Source: Rheinheimera maricola (GTDB lineage: Bacteria > Pseudomonadota > Gammaproteobacteria > Enterobacterales > Alteromonadaceae). From it: 64,000 bases of DNA. Made by a program: the position numbers and the translations under genes. The notes below the pieces were generated by a model. That model was not told where the DNA came from. It saw only the letters and a program-made list of their open reading frames with translations, and ran no database searches. Location: NCBI RefSeq assembly GCF_016918075.2, contig NZ_JAERPS020000004.1, positions 310,001 to 374,000 of the forward strand, written 5' to 3'. The stretch's first letter is position 1; the number at the start of each line of letters is the position of its first letter. Positions 20,688-30,603 of this stretch are shown here, one piece after another.

Positions 20688-21845
20688 ATGTACCAACAGT
20701 TTTATCAGCGTTTTCTGGCAGAAAATAAAGGCAAGCAGCACTTTGCCTGTCACTCTCACCATTACTGGCCCGACATAACCCGTGATGCTATGCTGGAGTA
20801 TTGGGATGATACGGCCCGCATGGTGGATGACAAGTGGCGCTATATTTTTGCCGAAAAAGTACCGCAAACTCAGCAGTTAATTGCCGATATTTTACAGTTG
20901 CCTCTACCTGAACAAATTGTATTTGCCCCTAACACACACGAATTAGTGATGCGATTGTTAAGTTGCTTCGATTTACGCCAGCCATTGCGTATTTTGACCA
21001 CTGATAGTGAGTTTCATAGTTTCTCCCGGCAGGTAAAACGACTGGCAGAATATGATAATGTGCAGCTGGACATTGTTGCCACAGAGCCTTTTGCCAGTTT
21101 TGAACAGCGTTTCGCTGCCGCAGCTGCAGCGCAGCCGCATCAGTTGATTTTCTGTAGTCAGGTATTTTTTAATTCTGGTTTTGCTATCGCAGATTTACCG
21201 GCCTTTGTCGGGCAATTAGCGGGCAGCAGTGACGCCATGATTGTAATAGATGGTTATCACGGTTTTATGGCCTTGCCCACTGACTTATCGACTATCGCAG
21301 AGCGAATTTTTTACTTGTCGGGCAGCTATAAATACGCTCAGGGCGGTGAAGGTTGCTGCTTTATGGCGGTGCCGGTTGGTAGCAGCGAGCGACCACTCTA
21401 CACTGGCTGGTTTGCTGAGTTTGGTACTTTGGCAGCGGAAAAATCTGCGACCGTACTTTACAGCGAAGATGGGTATCGCTTTGCCGGGGCAACCATGGAT
21501 TATTCTGCTTTATACCGACTCAATTCAGTGCTGCGTTTATTCAAACAACAAGGTATTAGTGTTGGTCGCATACATAAATATGTGCAGCAGTTGCAGCAAG
21601 CTTTTTTGTCACAATTGACCACGCTCAAGCATGCCCGACTAAATCAGGACAACTTGTTGGCGCATCGGCTTGACCAGCATGGACATTTTCTTACTTTCCG
21701 TTTCGGCACCCCAGCTGAGGTTGCTGAATTGGCAGCTTTATTAAAACGTGCAGGTATAGAAACTGACTATCGTGGTGACCGGCTGCGTTTTGGCTTTGCG
21801 CTGTACCATAATGCCGCAGAGTATGACCTGAGTTGTTTGGCTTGA
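20688..21845 (+). CDS. PLP-dependent enzyme, class V aminotransferase/kynureninase-like
   Basis: 385 residues. The fold-type I class V pattern is visible: FAPNTHELVMRLLS near the cofactor phosphate site, VIDGYHGFMALP with the PLP-binding aspartate, and YLSGSYKYAQGGEGCCFM in which the lysine should form the Schiff base. The SGSYKYAQGGEG context is closest to kynureninase and related lyases, but I do not recognise the specific enzyme and the substrate is unknown. It has a GGAGG-type ribosome-binding site and lies alone between two terminators, in the position between hflC and purA that holds other genes in other genera. Confidence 0.75.
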   Translation: MYQQFYQRFLAENKGKQHFACHSHHYWPDITRDAMLEYWDDTARMVDDKWRYIFAEKVPQTQQLIADILQLPLPEQIVFAPNTHELVMRLLSCFDLRQPLRILTTDSEFHSFSRQVKRLAEYDNVQLDIVATEPFASFEQRFAAAAAAQPHQLIFCSQVFFNSGFAIADLPAFVGQLAGSSDAMIVIDGYHGFMALPTDLSTIAERIFYLSGSYKYAQGGEGCCFMAVPVGSSERPLYTGWFAEFGTLAAEKSATVLYSEDGYRFAGATMDYSALYRLNSVLRLFKQQGISVGRIHKYVQQLQQAFLSQLTTLKHARLNQDNLLAHRLDQHGHFLTFRFGTPAEVAELAALLKRAGIETDYRGDRLRFGFALYHNAAEYDLSCLA

Positions 21846-21883
21846 AACCTGGTTTAACTCTCTGAATAAAAGCTATTAATTGT

Positions 21884-21910
21884 GCCGCGCATAAAAAAGC
21901 GGCTTTTTTT
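21884..21910 (+). terminator. Terminator after the PLP enzyme gene
   Basis: GCCGC (21884-21888) pairs with GCGGC (21899-21903), followed by seven Ts. The stem is short but the T tract is clean. Confidence 0.75.
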
Positions 21911-21921
21911 ATTCCAGACGG

Positions 21922-23279
<1,358 letters not shown>

Positions 23280-23307
23280 AGCATCCAGTTGATAGTTAAT
23301 GCCGTAT

Positions 23308-23337
23308 AAAAAAACGCTGCCCACAGGCAGCGTTTTT
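23308..23337 (+). terminator. Terminator of purA
   Basis: AAAACGCTGCC pairs with GGCAGCGTTTTT around a short loop, 30 bases after the purA stop. Confidence 0.9.
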
Positions 23338-23377
23338 GTTTTATGCTGGTCAAATAGTGAAAGATGGAGATGCTTCG

Positions 23378-24697
23378 ATGCGATTACTAATAATACTAAC
23401 GGCTTTATGCAGCCTGATTGGCTGTGGTGGCGGTAGTAGTGATGACAGCGGTAATGCCGGCAACACTAGTATTTGTCAGCGTACAGACATTAATTCGCAG
23501 GTGTATTGTGCGATGCAGCAAGACTACCTGTGGTATCGCGATATGCCCTCGGGTATTGACCCTGGCACTTATAGTTCGCCTGCAGCGTTAATTCAGGCGG
23601 TAGCCGCGCCACAGGATCGCTACAGCTTCATATTGACCCGACAAGAGTATGAAGACCGGTTTATCAATGCCACTTTTTTTGGTTACGGTTTTTCCAGCAT
23701 TCGCGCCGACAACGATACCACGCTACAAATTGCCTTTGTTTATGACGATGGATCTGCAGCGCAGAATGGCTTACGGCGCGGTGACAAAATTATTGAAATT
23801 GAAGGCGTAAGTGTAGCGAAATGGCTAAGTGATTTAGACGCTGGCACGGTAACTAGCAATGATATATACGGTCCGAATGAAGCAGGCGTAATGCGTAACT
23901 TCGTCTGGCGCAAACCGGATGGTAGCCAACTAATGTCAGATTTCATTAAAAGTGAAGTTACCACCAACACAGTAATGCACCGCTCGGTTAGGGACGAGGG
24001 CAATAAGCGGATCGGGTATCTGGTGTTTAACACCTTTATTGAATTATCTGAAACCGAGTTAGAGCAAGCGTTTTCCGAGTTTGTCGCACAAGGCGTAAAT
24101 GAGCTGGTACTGGATTTACGCTACAACGGCGGCGGTTTGATCCGCGTTGCCAACCAGCTAAGCTCGCAGATTGCGCGTAATGCAGTGCAGGGTGAAGTGT
24201 TCCTTAAATACCAATACAACGATAAAAATACGGCGAAAAATAGCACCACGTTGTTTTCTCTTGGGGCTGGGCGCAGTGCGTTGAATCTTGACAGAGTTAT
24301 TGTGTTAACTACGGCCAGCAGCTGCTCGTCCAGTGAGTTGGTAATAAATTCTCTGGCACCCTTTATTGAGGTGGTACAAATTGGCAGCACAACTTGTGGC
24401 AAGCCGGTAGGTCAACAACCGGATATAATTGCTGACTACGTATTATTCGCTATTAATTTTCAAACAGTCAATGCGTTAGGTCAAGGTGAGTATTTTGACG
24501 GCTTGCAGCCCAATTGTCCGGTAACAGATGCAATTACAGGTGATTGGGGTGTCGCAGAGGATCCTTTATACGCTGAGGCACTAAGCTATATTGCTACAGG
24601 AAGTTGCAGCGATACCACACAAGCGTTCGCTGCTCTTCAGAGCGAACGTGTAACACCGAAATTAGTTGCTCCCTGGATGATGAACAATGAGCAATAA
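23378..24697 (+). CDS. S41 family peptidase, lipoprotein
   Basis: 439 residues from the ATG at 23378, which has GGAG eight bases upstream; an in-frame TTG at 23336 lies inside the purA terminator and is rejected. The N-terminus (MRLLIILTALCSLIGC) is a lipoprotein signal with lipobox LIGC, followed by a Gly/Ser-rich linker. A PDZ-like segment (NGLRRGDKIIEIEG, about 135-180) precedes the S41 tail-specific-protease domain with ELVLDLRYNGGG and the serine-rich nucleophile region TASSCSSSELV. Family members cleave misfolded or specific envelope proteins. The substrate here is unknown. Confidence 0.85.
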   Translation: MRLLIILTALCSLIGCGGGSSDDSGNAGNTSICQRTDINSQVYCAMQQDYLWYRDMPSGIDPGTYSSPAALIQAVAAPQDRYSFILTRQEYEDRFINATFFGYGFSSIRADNDTTLQIAFVYDDGSAAQNGLRRGDKIIEIEGVSVAKWLSDLDAGTVTSNDIYGPNEAGVMRNFVWRKPDGSQLMSDFIKSEVTTNTVMHRSVRDEGNKRIGYLVFNTFIELSETELEQAFSEFVAQGVNELVLDLRYNGGGLIRVANQLSSQIARNAVQGEVFLKYQYNDKNTAKNSTTLFSLGAGRSALNLDRVIVLTTASSCSSSELVINSLAPFIEVVQIGSTTCGKPVGQQPDIIADYVLFAINFQTVNALGQGEYFDGLQPNCPVTDAITGDWGVAEDPLYAEALSYIATGSCSDTTQAFAALQSERVTPKLVAPWMMNNEQ

Positions 24698-24713
24698 AAG
24701 GCCTGAAACTTGC

Positions 24714-24740
24714 TTTAAATTTGTTATCTTTGGCCGATAA
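24714..24740 (+). promoter_or_regulatory. Sigma-28 (FliA)-like promoter of motX
   Basis: GCCGATAA (24733-24740) is identical to the -10 consensus of flagellar sigma-28. A TAAA at 24716-24719 supplies the -35, though its spacing is two bases shorter than consensus. Transcription would start near 24748, 24 bases before the motX ATG, which also supports that start. Confidence 0.65.
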
Positions 24741-24771
24741 AGGCTATGACGACAATTTTCAGGCACATTTT

Positions 24772-25392
24772 ATGATTAAGACTCTTGGTTTACTGCTTAC
24801 TATATTGCTGTTGTCAGTACCGGCTTCTCAAGCGCAAGAGCTGGAAGCGATTCAACTGTACAGTCAGGATGAATTATTGGTATTGATCCGCAGCAATAGC
24901 CATTTAAAACGAGTACAGGAAGACGATTGTCAATTAGTGCGGGATATTGATGCCCGTGCCGATATCATGAAGTTGCCGGCTTATCAGTTCCTTTACGGCG
25001 ATATGCTGGCTTATGCGGTATGCGTACCGCGCAATGTTGAGCGCGGCTGGGATTTAATGCTGCAAGCGGCAGCCCAAGGTTTGCCAGAAGGCTTGGAGCA
25101 AGTTGGCCGCTATTATCATATTGGCCGTTTTGTGCAACCAGACATTGATAGAGCAATTGTCTACCTGCGGGAAGCATCTGCGATGGGGAGCTTAAAGGCT
25201 CAACTACGCTTAGCAAAAATTTTGGTTGATGGGCATGGCAGCCCGGTTGATTTTGAACAAAGCTACCGCTGGTTGCACAATGCCATTACGGCCGATAGCG
25301 CGACACATAAACAAATACAGCAAGTACTTAGCCAGTTAGCACAAAAAATGCCGCCTCGGGTGGTAGCAAATGCCAGACGGCCGGTAAAATGA
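24772..25392 (+). CDS. motX: Sodium-driven polar flagellar motor protein MotX
   Basis: 206 residues. A signal peptide (about 1-21, ..VPASQA) is followed by Sel1-like repeats: PAYQFLYGDMLAYAVCV, GLPEGLEQVGRYYHIGRFV, AIVYLREASAMGSLKAQ and GSPVDFEQSYRWLHNAI. This closely follows Vibrio MotX, a periplasmic T-ring protein that, with MotY, holds the PomA/PomB Na+ stator. Vibrio motX is also near rnr, as here. An in-frame TTG at 24721 is rejected because it lies inside the sigma-28-like promoter. Confidence 0.87.
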   Translation: MIKTLGLLLTILLLSVPASQAQELEAIQLYSQDELLVLIRSNSHLKRVQEDDCQLVRDIDARADIMKLPAYQFLYGDMLAYAVCVPRNVERGWDLMLQAAAQGLPEGLEQVGRYYHIGRFVQPDIDRAIVYLREASAMGSLKAQLRLAKILVDGHGSPVDFEQSYRWLHNAITADSATHKQIQQVLSQLAQKMPPRVVANARRPVK

Positions 25393-25458
25393 AGTTCATA
25401 CGCATTTGCCGGTTTAACTGTTACACTTAACACAATTTAGGACACAAAAGATAACTTA

Positions 25459-27798
25459 ATGACGGTAAATGATCCGCATCTTGCGCGTGAGCAGGAAAAA
25501 TATGATAACCCTATCCCCAGCCGTGAATTTATTCTCGAGCACATCGAAAAACGCCAAAGCCCCGCTTATTTTGAAGAATTAGTTGCCGAGCTGGGTTTAA
25601 CCGATGACGATACTATTTTTGCATTGAAAAAACGCCTGCGCGCTATGGAGCGTGACGGTCAGTTAATCTATACCAAAAACCGTCGCTACGGCCTGGTCGA
25701 TAATATGGACCTGGTTAAAGGTACGGTATTGGGCCACCGCGAAGGTTTCGGCTTTTTAAAGCTGGAGCAGGGCGGGCCCGACTGGTTTATCCCCAATTTT
25801 GAGATGCAGCGCTTGCTGCACGGCGATATTGTGCTGGCAACAGCACAAAGCGTAAACAGTAAAGATAAAATTGAAGCCCGCGTGGTGCGTGTGCTAGAAC
25901 CGCGTAGCGAGCCAATAGTCGGCCGTTACTACAAAGACTTCGCTTTAGGTGTAGTGGTGCCGGATGACCCGCGCATTACCCAGGATATTGTTATTCCCGA
26001 CGGTGAGCAGGGCGAAGCCCGTCATGGTCAGGTGGTGTTGGTGGAGATAACCCAGCGGCCATCCAAGCGGGTTAACGGTATAGGCAAAGTGACTGAAGTA
26101 CTGGGCGAGCATTTGGCGCCGGGTATGGAAATTGAAATTGCTATTCGCAACCATCAAATTCCACATGTTTTCTCTGATGCCGTGCTAAAGCAAGTGGCCA
26201 AGTACGGCGAAGAAGTGCCCGCAGAAGCCAAACAAGGCCGGGTCGATTTAACCCAATTGGGCTTAATTACCATTGACGGTGAAGATGCCCGCGACTTTGA
26301 TGATGCGGTGTACGCAGAAGCCAAAGAAAACGGCGGCTGGCGCCTTTGGGTGGCGATTGCCGATGTCAGTGCTTATGTATTGCCTTATACCGTGTTGGAC
26401 AATTCCGCAATAGAGCGCGGTAACTCGGTTTATTTCCCTGATCACGTGGTGCCGATGTTGCCAGAGGCATTATCCAATGGTTTATGTTCGCTTAACCCGC
26501 ATACCGACCGCCTGTGTTTGGTTGCTGACATGCATATCAGCGCCAGCGGCAAGCTTGACAGCTACCAGTTTTATGAAGCGGTCATGCACTCCAGCGCGCG
26601 CTTAACCTATAACAAGGTGCATAAAATACTGCAGGGTGACCCAGAGTTGCGCCAGCAATATGCGGCGAATTTAACCAATATCGAAACCCTGAACAGCCTG
26701 TATAAAAAGCTGGCTAAAGTACGTGGCCAGCGTGGTGCCATTGAATTTGAAACGGTTGAAACCCGCTTTGTATTTAATAGCCACCGTAAAATTGAGCAAA
26801 TTGTACCGGTGCACCGCGTTGAATCGCATAAGATCATTGAAGAATGCATGATCATGGCCAATGTGGCGGCTGCACGCTTTATTGAAAAGCACGAAGCCCA
26901 TACGCTGTTTCGCGTGCACGAGCGCCCCGATGCCGACCGCTTTGATAACTTCCGCCGCTTTTTAGCAGAGCTGGGTATCGATGCGAACTTATCCGCCGAG
27001 CCTACCCCGCTTGAATTAACCGAGACGCTGGCCAAAATCGGCGACCGGCCGGATCGCGAGCTGATTGAAACCACCATGCTACGCTCGATGAAGCAGGCGG
27101 TATATCAGGGCGATAACCAGGGCCACTTTGGTTTAGCACTGGAAGCCTATGCACACTTTACCTCGCCGATTCGCCGTTATCCGGACTTAGTACTGCACCG
27201 CGGTATTAAAGCTTTACTGTCCAAGCAAGGCCAGAAAGTGACCGGCGCGCGCGAATACACCGAAGCGGAAATTACGCCACTGGGCGAGCAGTGCTCGATG
27301 ACAGAGCGCCGCGCCGATGACGCCACCCGCGAAGTAGCAGACTGGTTAAAATGCGAGTATATGCAGGACCATTTAGGCGCTGAGTTTGACGGCGTAGTGG
27401 CAACTGTTACCAGCTTTGGCCTGTTTGTACGCTTAACCGAGCTATATATCGAAGGCCTGGTGCATGTCACCTCGTTGCAAAACGACTATTACCATTTTGA
27501 TGCCGAGCGCCATACGCTAAGTGGCGAGCATGGCAAAGTCACTTACCGTATGGGCGATTTACTTAAAGTGAAGGTGGCGGCGGTTAATCTGGAAGCACGT
27601 AAAATTGATTTAGTGTTAGTAGGCGAGCCCAAGCGTATTGTCAGCAAAGAGCAGATTAAGGCATCCAAGCAAGGTGCAGCTAAAGGCGGCAAACGCGCGA
27701 CCGGTAAAGCAGCACCGGCAACGAAAGGTGCTGAAGCTAAACCTAAAGGTGCGCGCAATATTACCGCGCGTAAAAAGCCACGGCGTAAGGCTAAGTAA
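25459..27798 (+). CDS. rnr: Ribonuclease R
   Basis: 779 residues. RNase R is a processive 3'-5' exoribonuclease able to digest structured RNA, including tmRNA-tagged messages. An N-terminal helix-turn-helix (about 20-80) and two cold-shock domains precede the RNB catalytic domain with DGEDARDFDDAVY (metal-binding aspartates), TSPIRRYPDL and ERRADDA. An S1 domain (about 640-720) and a Lys/Ala-rich basic tail (about 725-779) follow. Length is a little under the E. coli protein. It is paired with rlmB downstream, as in E. coli. Confidence 0.98.
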   Translation: MTVNDPHLAREQEKYDNPIPSREFILEHIEKRQSPAYFEELVAELGLTDDDTIFALKKRLRAMERDGQLIYTKNRRYGLVDNMDLVKGTVLGHREGFGFLKLEQGGPDWFIPNFEMQRLLHGDIVLATAQSVNSKDKIEARVVRVLEPRSEPIVGRYYKDFALGVVVPDDPRITQDIVIPDGEQGEARHGQVVLVEITQRPSKRVNGIGKVTEVLGEHLAPGMEIEIAIRNHQIPHVFSDAVLKQVAKYGEEVPAEAKQGRVDLTQLGLITIDGEDARDFDDAVYAEAKENGGWRLWVAIADVSAYVLPYTVLDNSAIERGNSVYFPDHVVPMLPEALSNGLCSLNPHTDRLCLVADMHISASGKLDSYQFYEAVMHSSARLTYNKVHKILQGDPELRQQYAANLTNIETLNSLYKKLAKVRGQRGAIEFETVETRFVFNSHRKIEQIVPVHRVESHKIIEECMIMANVAAARFIEKHEAHTLFRVHERPDADRFDNFRRFLAELGIDANLSAEPTPLELTETLAKIGDRPDRELIETTMLRSMKQAVYQGDNQGHFGLALEAYAHFTSPIRRYPDLVLHRGIKALLSKQGQKVTGAREYTEAEITPLGEQCSMTERRADDATREVADWLKCEYMQDHLGAEFDGVVATVTSFGLFVRLTELYIEGLVHVTSLQNDYYHFDAERHTLSGEHGKVTYRMGDLLKVKVAAVNLEARKIDLVLVGEPKRIVSKEQIKASKQGAAKGGKRATGKAAPATKGAEAKPKGARNITARKKPRRKAK

Positions 27799-27846
27799 TA
27801 AGGTAAACTGCCGGCCTTTTTTAAGTGTCGGCATTAAGGGTTAACA

Positions 27847-28578
27847 ATGAACGCAGATCTGGTCTTTGGTATTCATGCGGTAGGCGCATTACTGCAACGT
27901 GCACCGCAGGATGTGCTGGAATTGTTCGTGATGAAAGATCGCGATGATAAGCGCATGCAGCCGTTAATTCAGGAAGCACGGCAAAACGGCGTATCAGTGC
28001 AGTTTTGCAACCGTAAAACTCTGGACGATATGGTTGGCGGCCAGCATCAGGGCATTATTGCCAAAGCCCGCTTACAAAGTAGCGGCAGCGAAGCCGATTT
28101 AGCTGCGATTGTTGCGCAGCATGAAAAGCCGTTTCTTCTTATTCTCGATGGCGTAACCGATCCGCATAACCTGGGTGCTATTTTACGCAGTGCCGATGCT
28201 GCCGGTGTACATGCGGTGGTTTCACCAAAAGATCGTTCAGTAAAGCTTACCTCTGTAGTGCGTAAAGTGGCCTGCGGCGCCGCAGAGAGCGTGCCTTTTA
28301 TTACCATAACCAACTTAGCCCGTACCTTGCGCGAATTGCAGGATGCCGGTGTCTGGGTGGTGGGTACTGCCGGTGAAACAGAAACGACGATTTATCAGGC
28401 TGATTTTAAAGGCCCGTTGGCGATAGTGCTGGGCGCTGAAGGTGAAGGCCTGCGCCGCTTAACCCGCGAAACCTGCGACAGCTTGGTAAAAATTCCAATG
28501 TTCGGTGCGGTTTCCAGCCTTAACGTGTCGGTTGCTGCCGGCATTTGCTTGTTCGAGGCCGTGCGCCAGCGTCAGTAA
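27847..28578 (+). CDS. rlmB: 23S rRNA (guanosine-2251-2'-O)-methyltransferase RlmB
   Basis: 243 residues. A SpoU/TrmH-class SPOUT methyltransferase that methylates Gm2251 in the ribosomal P-site loop. An N-terminal substrate-binding domain (1-75) precedes the knotted domain, with [37 protein letters not shown] and [22 protein letters not shown] making the S-adenosylmethionine pocket. AAGGG lies before the ATG, 48 bases after rnr. Nothing that looks like a terminator follows directly; a repeat-rich gap does. Confidence 0.97.
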   Translation: MNADLVFGIHAVGALLQRAPQDVLELFVMKDRDDKRMQPLIQEARQNGVSVQFCNRKTLDDMVGGQHQGIIAKARLQSSGSEADLAAIVAQHEKPFLLILDGVTDPHNLGAILRSADAAGVHAVVSPKDRSVKLTSVVRKVACGAAESVPFITITNLARTLRELQDAGVWVVGTAGETETTIYQADFKGPLAIVLGAEGEGLRRLTRETCDSLVKIPMFGAVSSLNVSVAAGICLFEAVRQRQ

Positions 28579-28678
28579 ACTTCGCGCTCCATTGCTTTTG
28601 GGCGATAGCAAAGGTTAGGTGTTTCGATTGCGCAGCCACAGAGTGTCTGAGTGAGTGCGCAAGCAGCGAACGAGTTGC

Positions 28679-28882
28679 TGTGGCGAGCACAGCGAAATAG
28701 CTAGCCTTATTTGACGTTGCAGGTAAAAGTGAGTGCTATGCTCGCCACAACGACACTTCGGGCAATCCTACCCTCAGTGAGGCGGCTCAGCAAGCTTACC
28801 AAATTCGTTCCCGACGAATTTGTCCGCCGCCTTCGCTAACGCGAAATGGGTTTGTGGCTGTGCTATCACTCACTTTTACCTG
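28679..28882. repeat. Nested inverted-repeat region between rlmB and rpsF
   Basis: The 452-base gap 28579-29030 holds no credible gene; a plus-strand open frame at 28820 has no ribosome-binding site. It contains a perfect 16-base inverted repeat (28720-28735 with 28867-28882) whose arms extend imperfectly to about 31 bases. It also has an 11-base inverted repeat TGTGGCGAGCA (28679-28689) with TGCTCGCCACA (28739-28749), and an inner hairpin AAATTCGT/ACGAATTT (28801-28808, 28814-28821). Together these could fold into a large branched structure. It may be a miniature repeat element, a structured leader or a small RNA. Confidence 0.6.
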
Positions 28883-28969
28883 TTTAATCTGCTAATCACG
28901 ACGCTTTCTGCTTGTTATTTGCCCGCCGAGTCCGTAAAATACGCGACCTTCGGCCATACACTAACGTTC

Positions 28970-29030
28970 CTTGCCTCCATGAGAACCCCGGCCGAGTTCC
29001 CCCGAGGCTTACTAACCGTAAGGAGCTACA
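28970..29030 (+). promoter_or_regulatory. Putative S6:S18 autoregulatory mRNA leader
   Basis: Just before rpsF, GAAC (28983-28986) can pair with GTTC (28996-28999) around a loop containing CCGA, and a second CCGAGG follows at 29002. Leaders of rpsF operons in many bacteria carry a CCG-containing structure bound by the S6:S18 dimer. Position and motif fit, but I cannot fold or align it, so it is a candidate. Confidence 0.45.
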
Positions 29031-29408
29031 ATGCGTCATTACGAAATCGTTTTTATGGTTCACCCTGATCAGAGTGAACAAGTACCTGGCATGATTGAGC
29101 GTTACACTGGCGCAATCAAAGAAGCGGGTGGTTCTATTCACCGTCTGGAAGACTGGGGCCGTCGTCAACTGGCTTACCCAATCCAGAAGTTGCATAAAGC
29201 TCACTATGTTCTGATGAACGTAGAAGCACCACAAACAGTGATTGATGAGCTGGAAACTAACTTCCGCTACAACGACGCGGTATTACGTAACCTGATTATG
29301 CGCACCGATGGTGCCGTAGTTGAGCCATCACCAATGGCTAAAGTACGTGATGAACGTCGCGAACGCGCTCCTCGTGAACATGAAGAGCAAGTAGCAAACG
29401 AAGAGTAA
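29031..29408 (+). CDS. rpsF: 30S ribosomal protein S6
   Basis: 125 residues. S6 binds S18 and helps assemble the 30S platform. [19 protein letters not shown] and [20 protein letters not shown] are the standard sequence, with a charged C-terminal tail ([11 protein letters not shown]) of the kind modified by RimK in E. coli. AAGGAG nine bases before the ATG gives strong initiation. It heads the rpsF-priB-rpsR-rplI operon. Confidence 0.99.
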   Translation: MRHYEIVFMVHPDQSEQVPGMIERYTGAIKEAGGSIHRLEDWGRRQLAYPIQKLHKAHYVLMNVEAPQTVIDELETNFRYNDAVLRNLIMRTDGAVVEPSPMAKVRDERRERAPREHEEQVANEE

Positions 29409-29418
29409 GTTGTTGTTA

Positions 29419-29724
29419 ATGGACAATAGCACCGTACTGGTTGGCAGTATCTGCCGTCAACCGGAGCACAGCGAAAGTCCTGCGGGCATCCCGCATACGG
29501 TTCTGGTGTTAGAGCACCGCAGTAATCAGATGGAAGCAGGCTTAAACCGCCAGGCTTATGTCAGAATACAGGTAGTACTTACCGGAACTGCACTAACACA
29601 ACATACCCGACAGTTAACGTTGGGCAACATGGTAAAGGTAAGCGGCTTTTTAAACCGCCACCAAAGCCGCAGCGGACAAGCAAAGCTGGTGCTGCATGCG
29701 CAACAAATTGAACATATAAGTTAG
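29419..29724 (+). CDS. priB: Primosomal replication protein N (PriB)
   Basis: 101 residues from the ATG at 29419 (in-frame TTGs at 29410 and 29413 are less likely). PriB is an OB-fold single-strand DNA-binding dimer that bridges PriA and DnaT when replication restarts. The SSB-like fold is suggested by [11 protein letters not shown] at the start and [13 protein letters not shown] followed by [11 protein letters not shown] at the end. Its position between rpsF and rpsR is diagnostic. The ribosome-binding site is weak, consistent with translation coupled to rpsF. Confidence 0.95.
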   Translation: MDNSTVLVGSICRQPEHSESPAGIPHTVLVLEHRSNQMEAGLNRQAYVRIQVVLTGTALTQHTRQLTLGNMVKVSGFLNRHQSRSGQAKLVLHAQQIEHIS

Positions 29725-29735
29725 GAGACAGGCAA

Positions 29736-29963
29736 ATGTCACGTTTTTTCCGTCGCCGTAAATTCTGCCGTTTTTCTGCAGAAGGCACTGTAGAGATTGA
29801 TTACAAAGATACCGCTGTTCTGAAAAACTACGTTACAGAAAGCGGCAAGATCGTACCTAGCCGTATTACTGGTACCAGCGCTAAGTATCAGCGCCAACTG
29901 GCTCGTGCTATCAAGCGCGCACGCTACCTGGCTCTGCTGCCTTACAGCGACTCACACAGTTAA
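29736..29963 (+). CDS. rpsR: 30S ribosomal protein S18
   Basis: 75 residues, standard length. S18 sits with S6 on the 30S platform. The sequence [14 protein letters not shown], the internal [19 protein letters not shown] and the basic [19 protein letters not shown] end are conserved throughout bacteria. TTAGGAG before the ATG gives good initiation. It is the third gene of the operon, 11 bases after priB and 19 bases before rplI. Confidence 0.99.
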   Translation: MSRFFRRRKFCRFSAEGTVEIDYKDTAVLKNYVTESGKIVPSRITGTSAKYQRQLARAIKRARYLALLPYSDSHS

Positions 29964-29982
29964 TACAGAAGGGGTATAAGTA

Positions 29983-30435
29983 ATGCAAATTATTCTGTTA
30001 GACAAAGTCGCTAACCTTGGTGGTTTAGGTGACAATGTAGCTGTTAAGTCTGGCTATGCACGTAACTTCTTATTCCCACAGGGTAAAGCAGTTCCGGCAA
30101 CCAAGGCTAACATCGAAAAATTCGAAGCACGTCGCGCTGAATTAGAAGCTAAATTAGCATCTGACTTAGCTGCTTCAAATGATCGTGCTGCCAAACTTGC
30201 TGCGCTGGGTGAAGTGACTATCGCTTCTAAAGCTGGTGACGAAGGCAAACTGTTCGGTTCAGTTGGCACCCGTGATATCGCTGATGCGATCACTGAAGCT
30301 GGCGTTAAGGTATCTAAAGCAGAAGTTAAACTGCCTACAGGTACTTTACGTGAAACTGGCGAATACGATATCGACGTTCAGTTACACGCTGAAGTTACTG
30401 CAACGGTTAAAGTTGTTGTAATCGCAGAAGCTTAA
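29983..30435 (+). CDS. rplI: 50S ribosomal protein L9
   Basis: 150 residues. L9 binds 23S rRNA near the L1 stalk and supports reading-frame fidelity. The N-terminal RNA-binding domain ([30 protein letters not shown]) is linked by a long helix (about 42-75) to the C-terminal domain. AGAAGGGG lies before the ATG. It is the last gene of the rpsF operon and is followed by a clear terminator. Confidence 0.99.
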   Translation: MQIILLDKVANLGGLGDNVAVKSGYARNFLFPQGKAVPATKANIEKFEARRAELEAKLASDLAASNDRAAKLAALGEVTIASKAGDEGKLFGSVGTRDIADAITEAGVKVSKAEVKLPTGTLRETGEYDIDVQLHAEVTATVKVVVIAEA

Positions 30436-30443
30436 TAAGCTTT

Positions 30444-30472
30444 AAAGCGCACTGTATCTGCAGTGCGCTTTT
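30444..30472 (+). terminator. Terminator of the rpsF-priB-rpsR-rplI operon
   Basis: AAGCGCACTG (30445-30454) pairs with CAGTGCGCTT (30461-30470) around TATCTG, followed by TT and a pyrimidine-rich run, nine bases after the rplI stop. Confidence 0.88.
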
Positions 30473-30603
30473 CCCTTCGTTTCTCCCGCTGTAGTTTAGT
30501 TGTTCTGTTTAATTAAACCGCTAAAAAATATCTGACACTTTGCTTTGTGATCTGCCTTAGGCGGGTTAGCATTATACTGTTTTCGCTAACTGAAACAGGT
30601 GTT

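Noticed and set aside
28820..29068. 82-codon plus-strand ORF between rlmB and rpsF
   Set aside because: It has no ribosome-binding site, runs through the inverted repeats and the rpsF start, and the product has no protein-like pattern.
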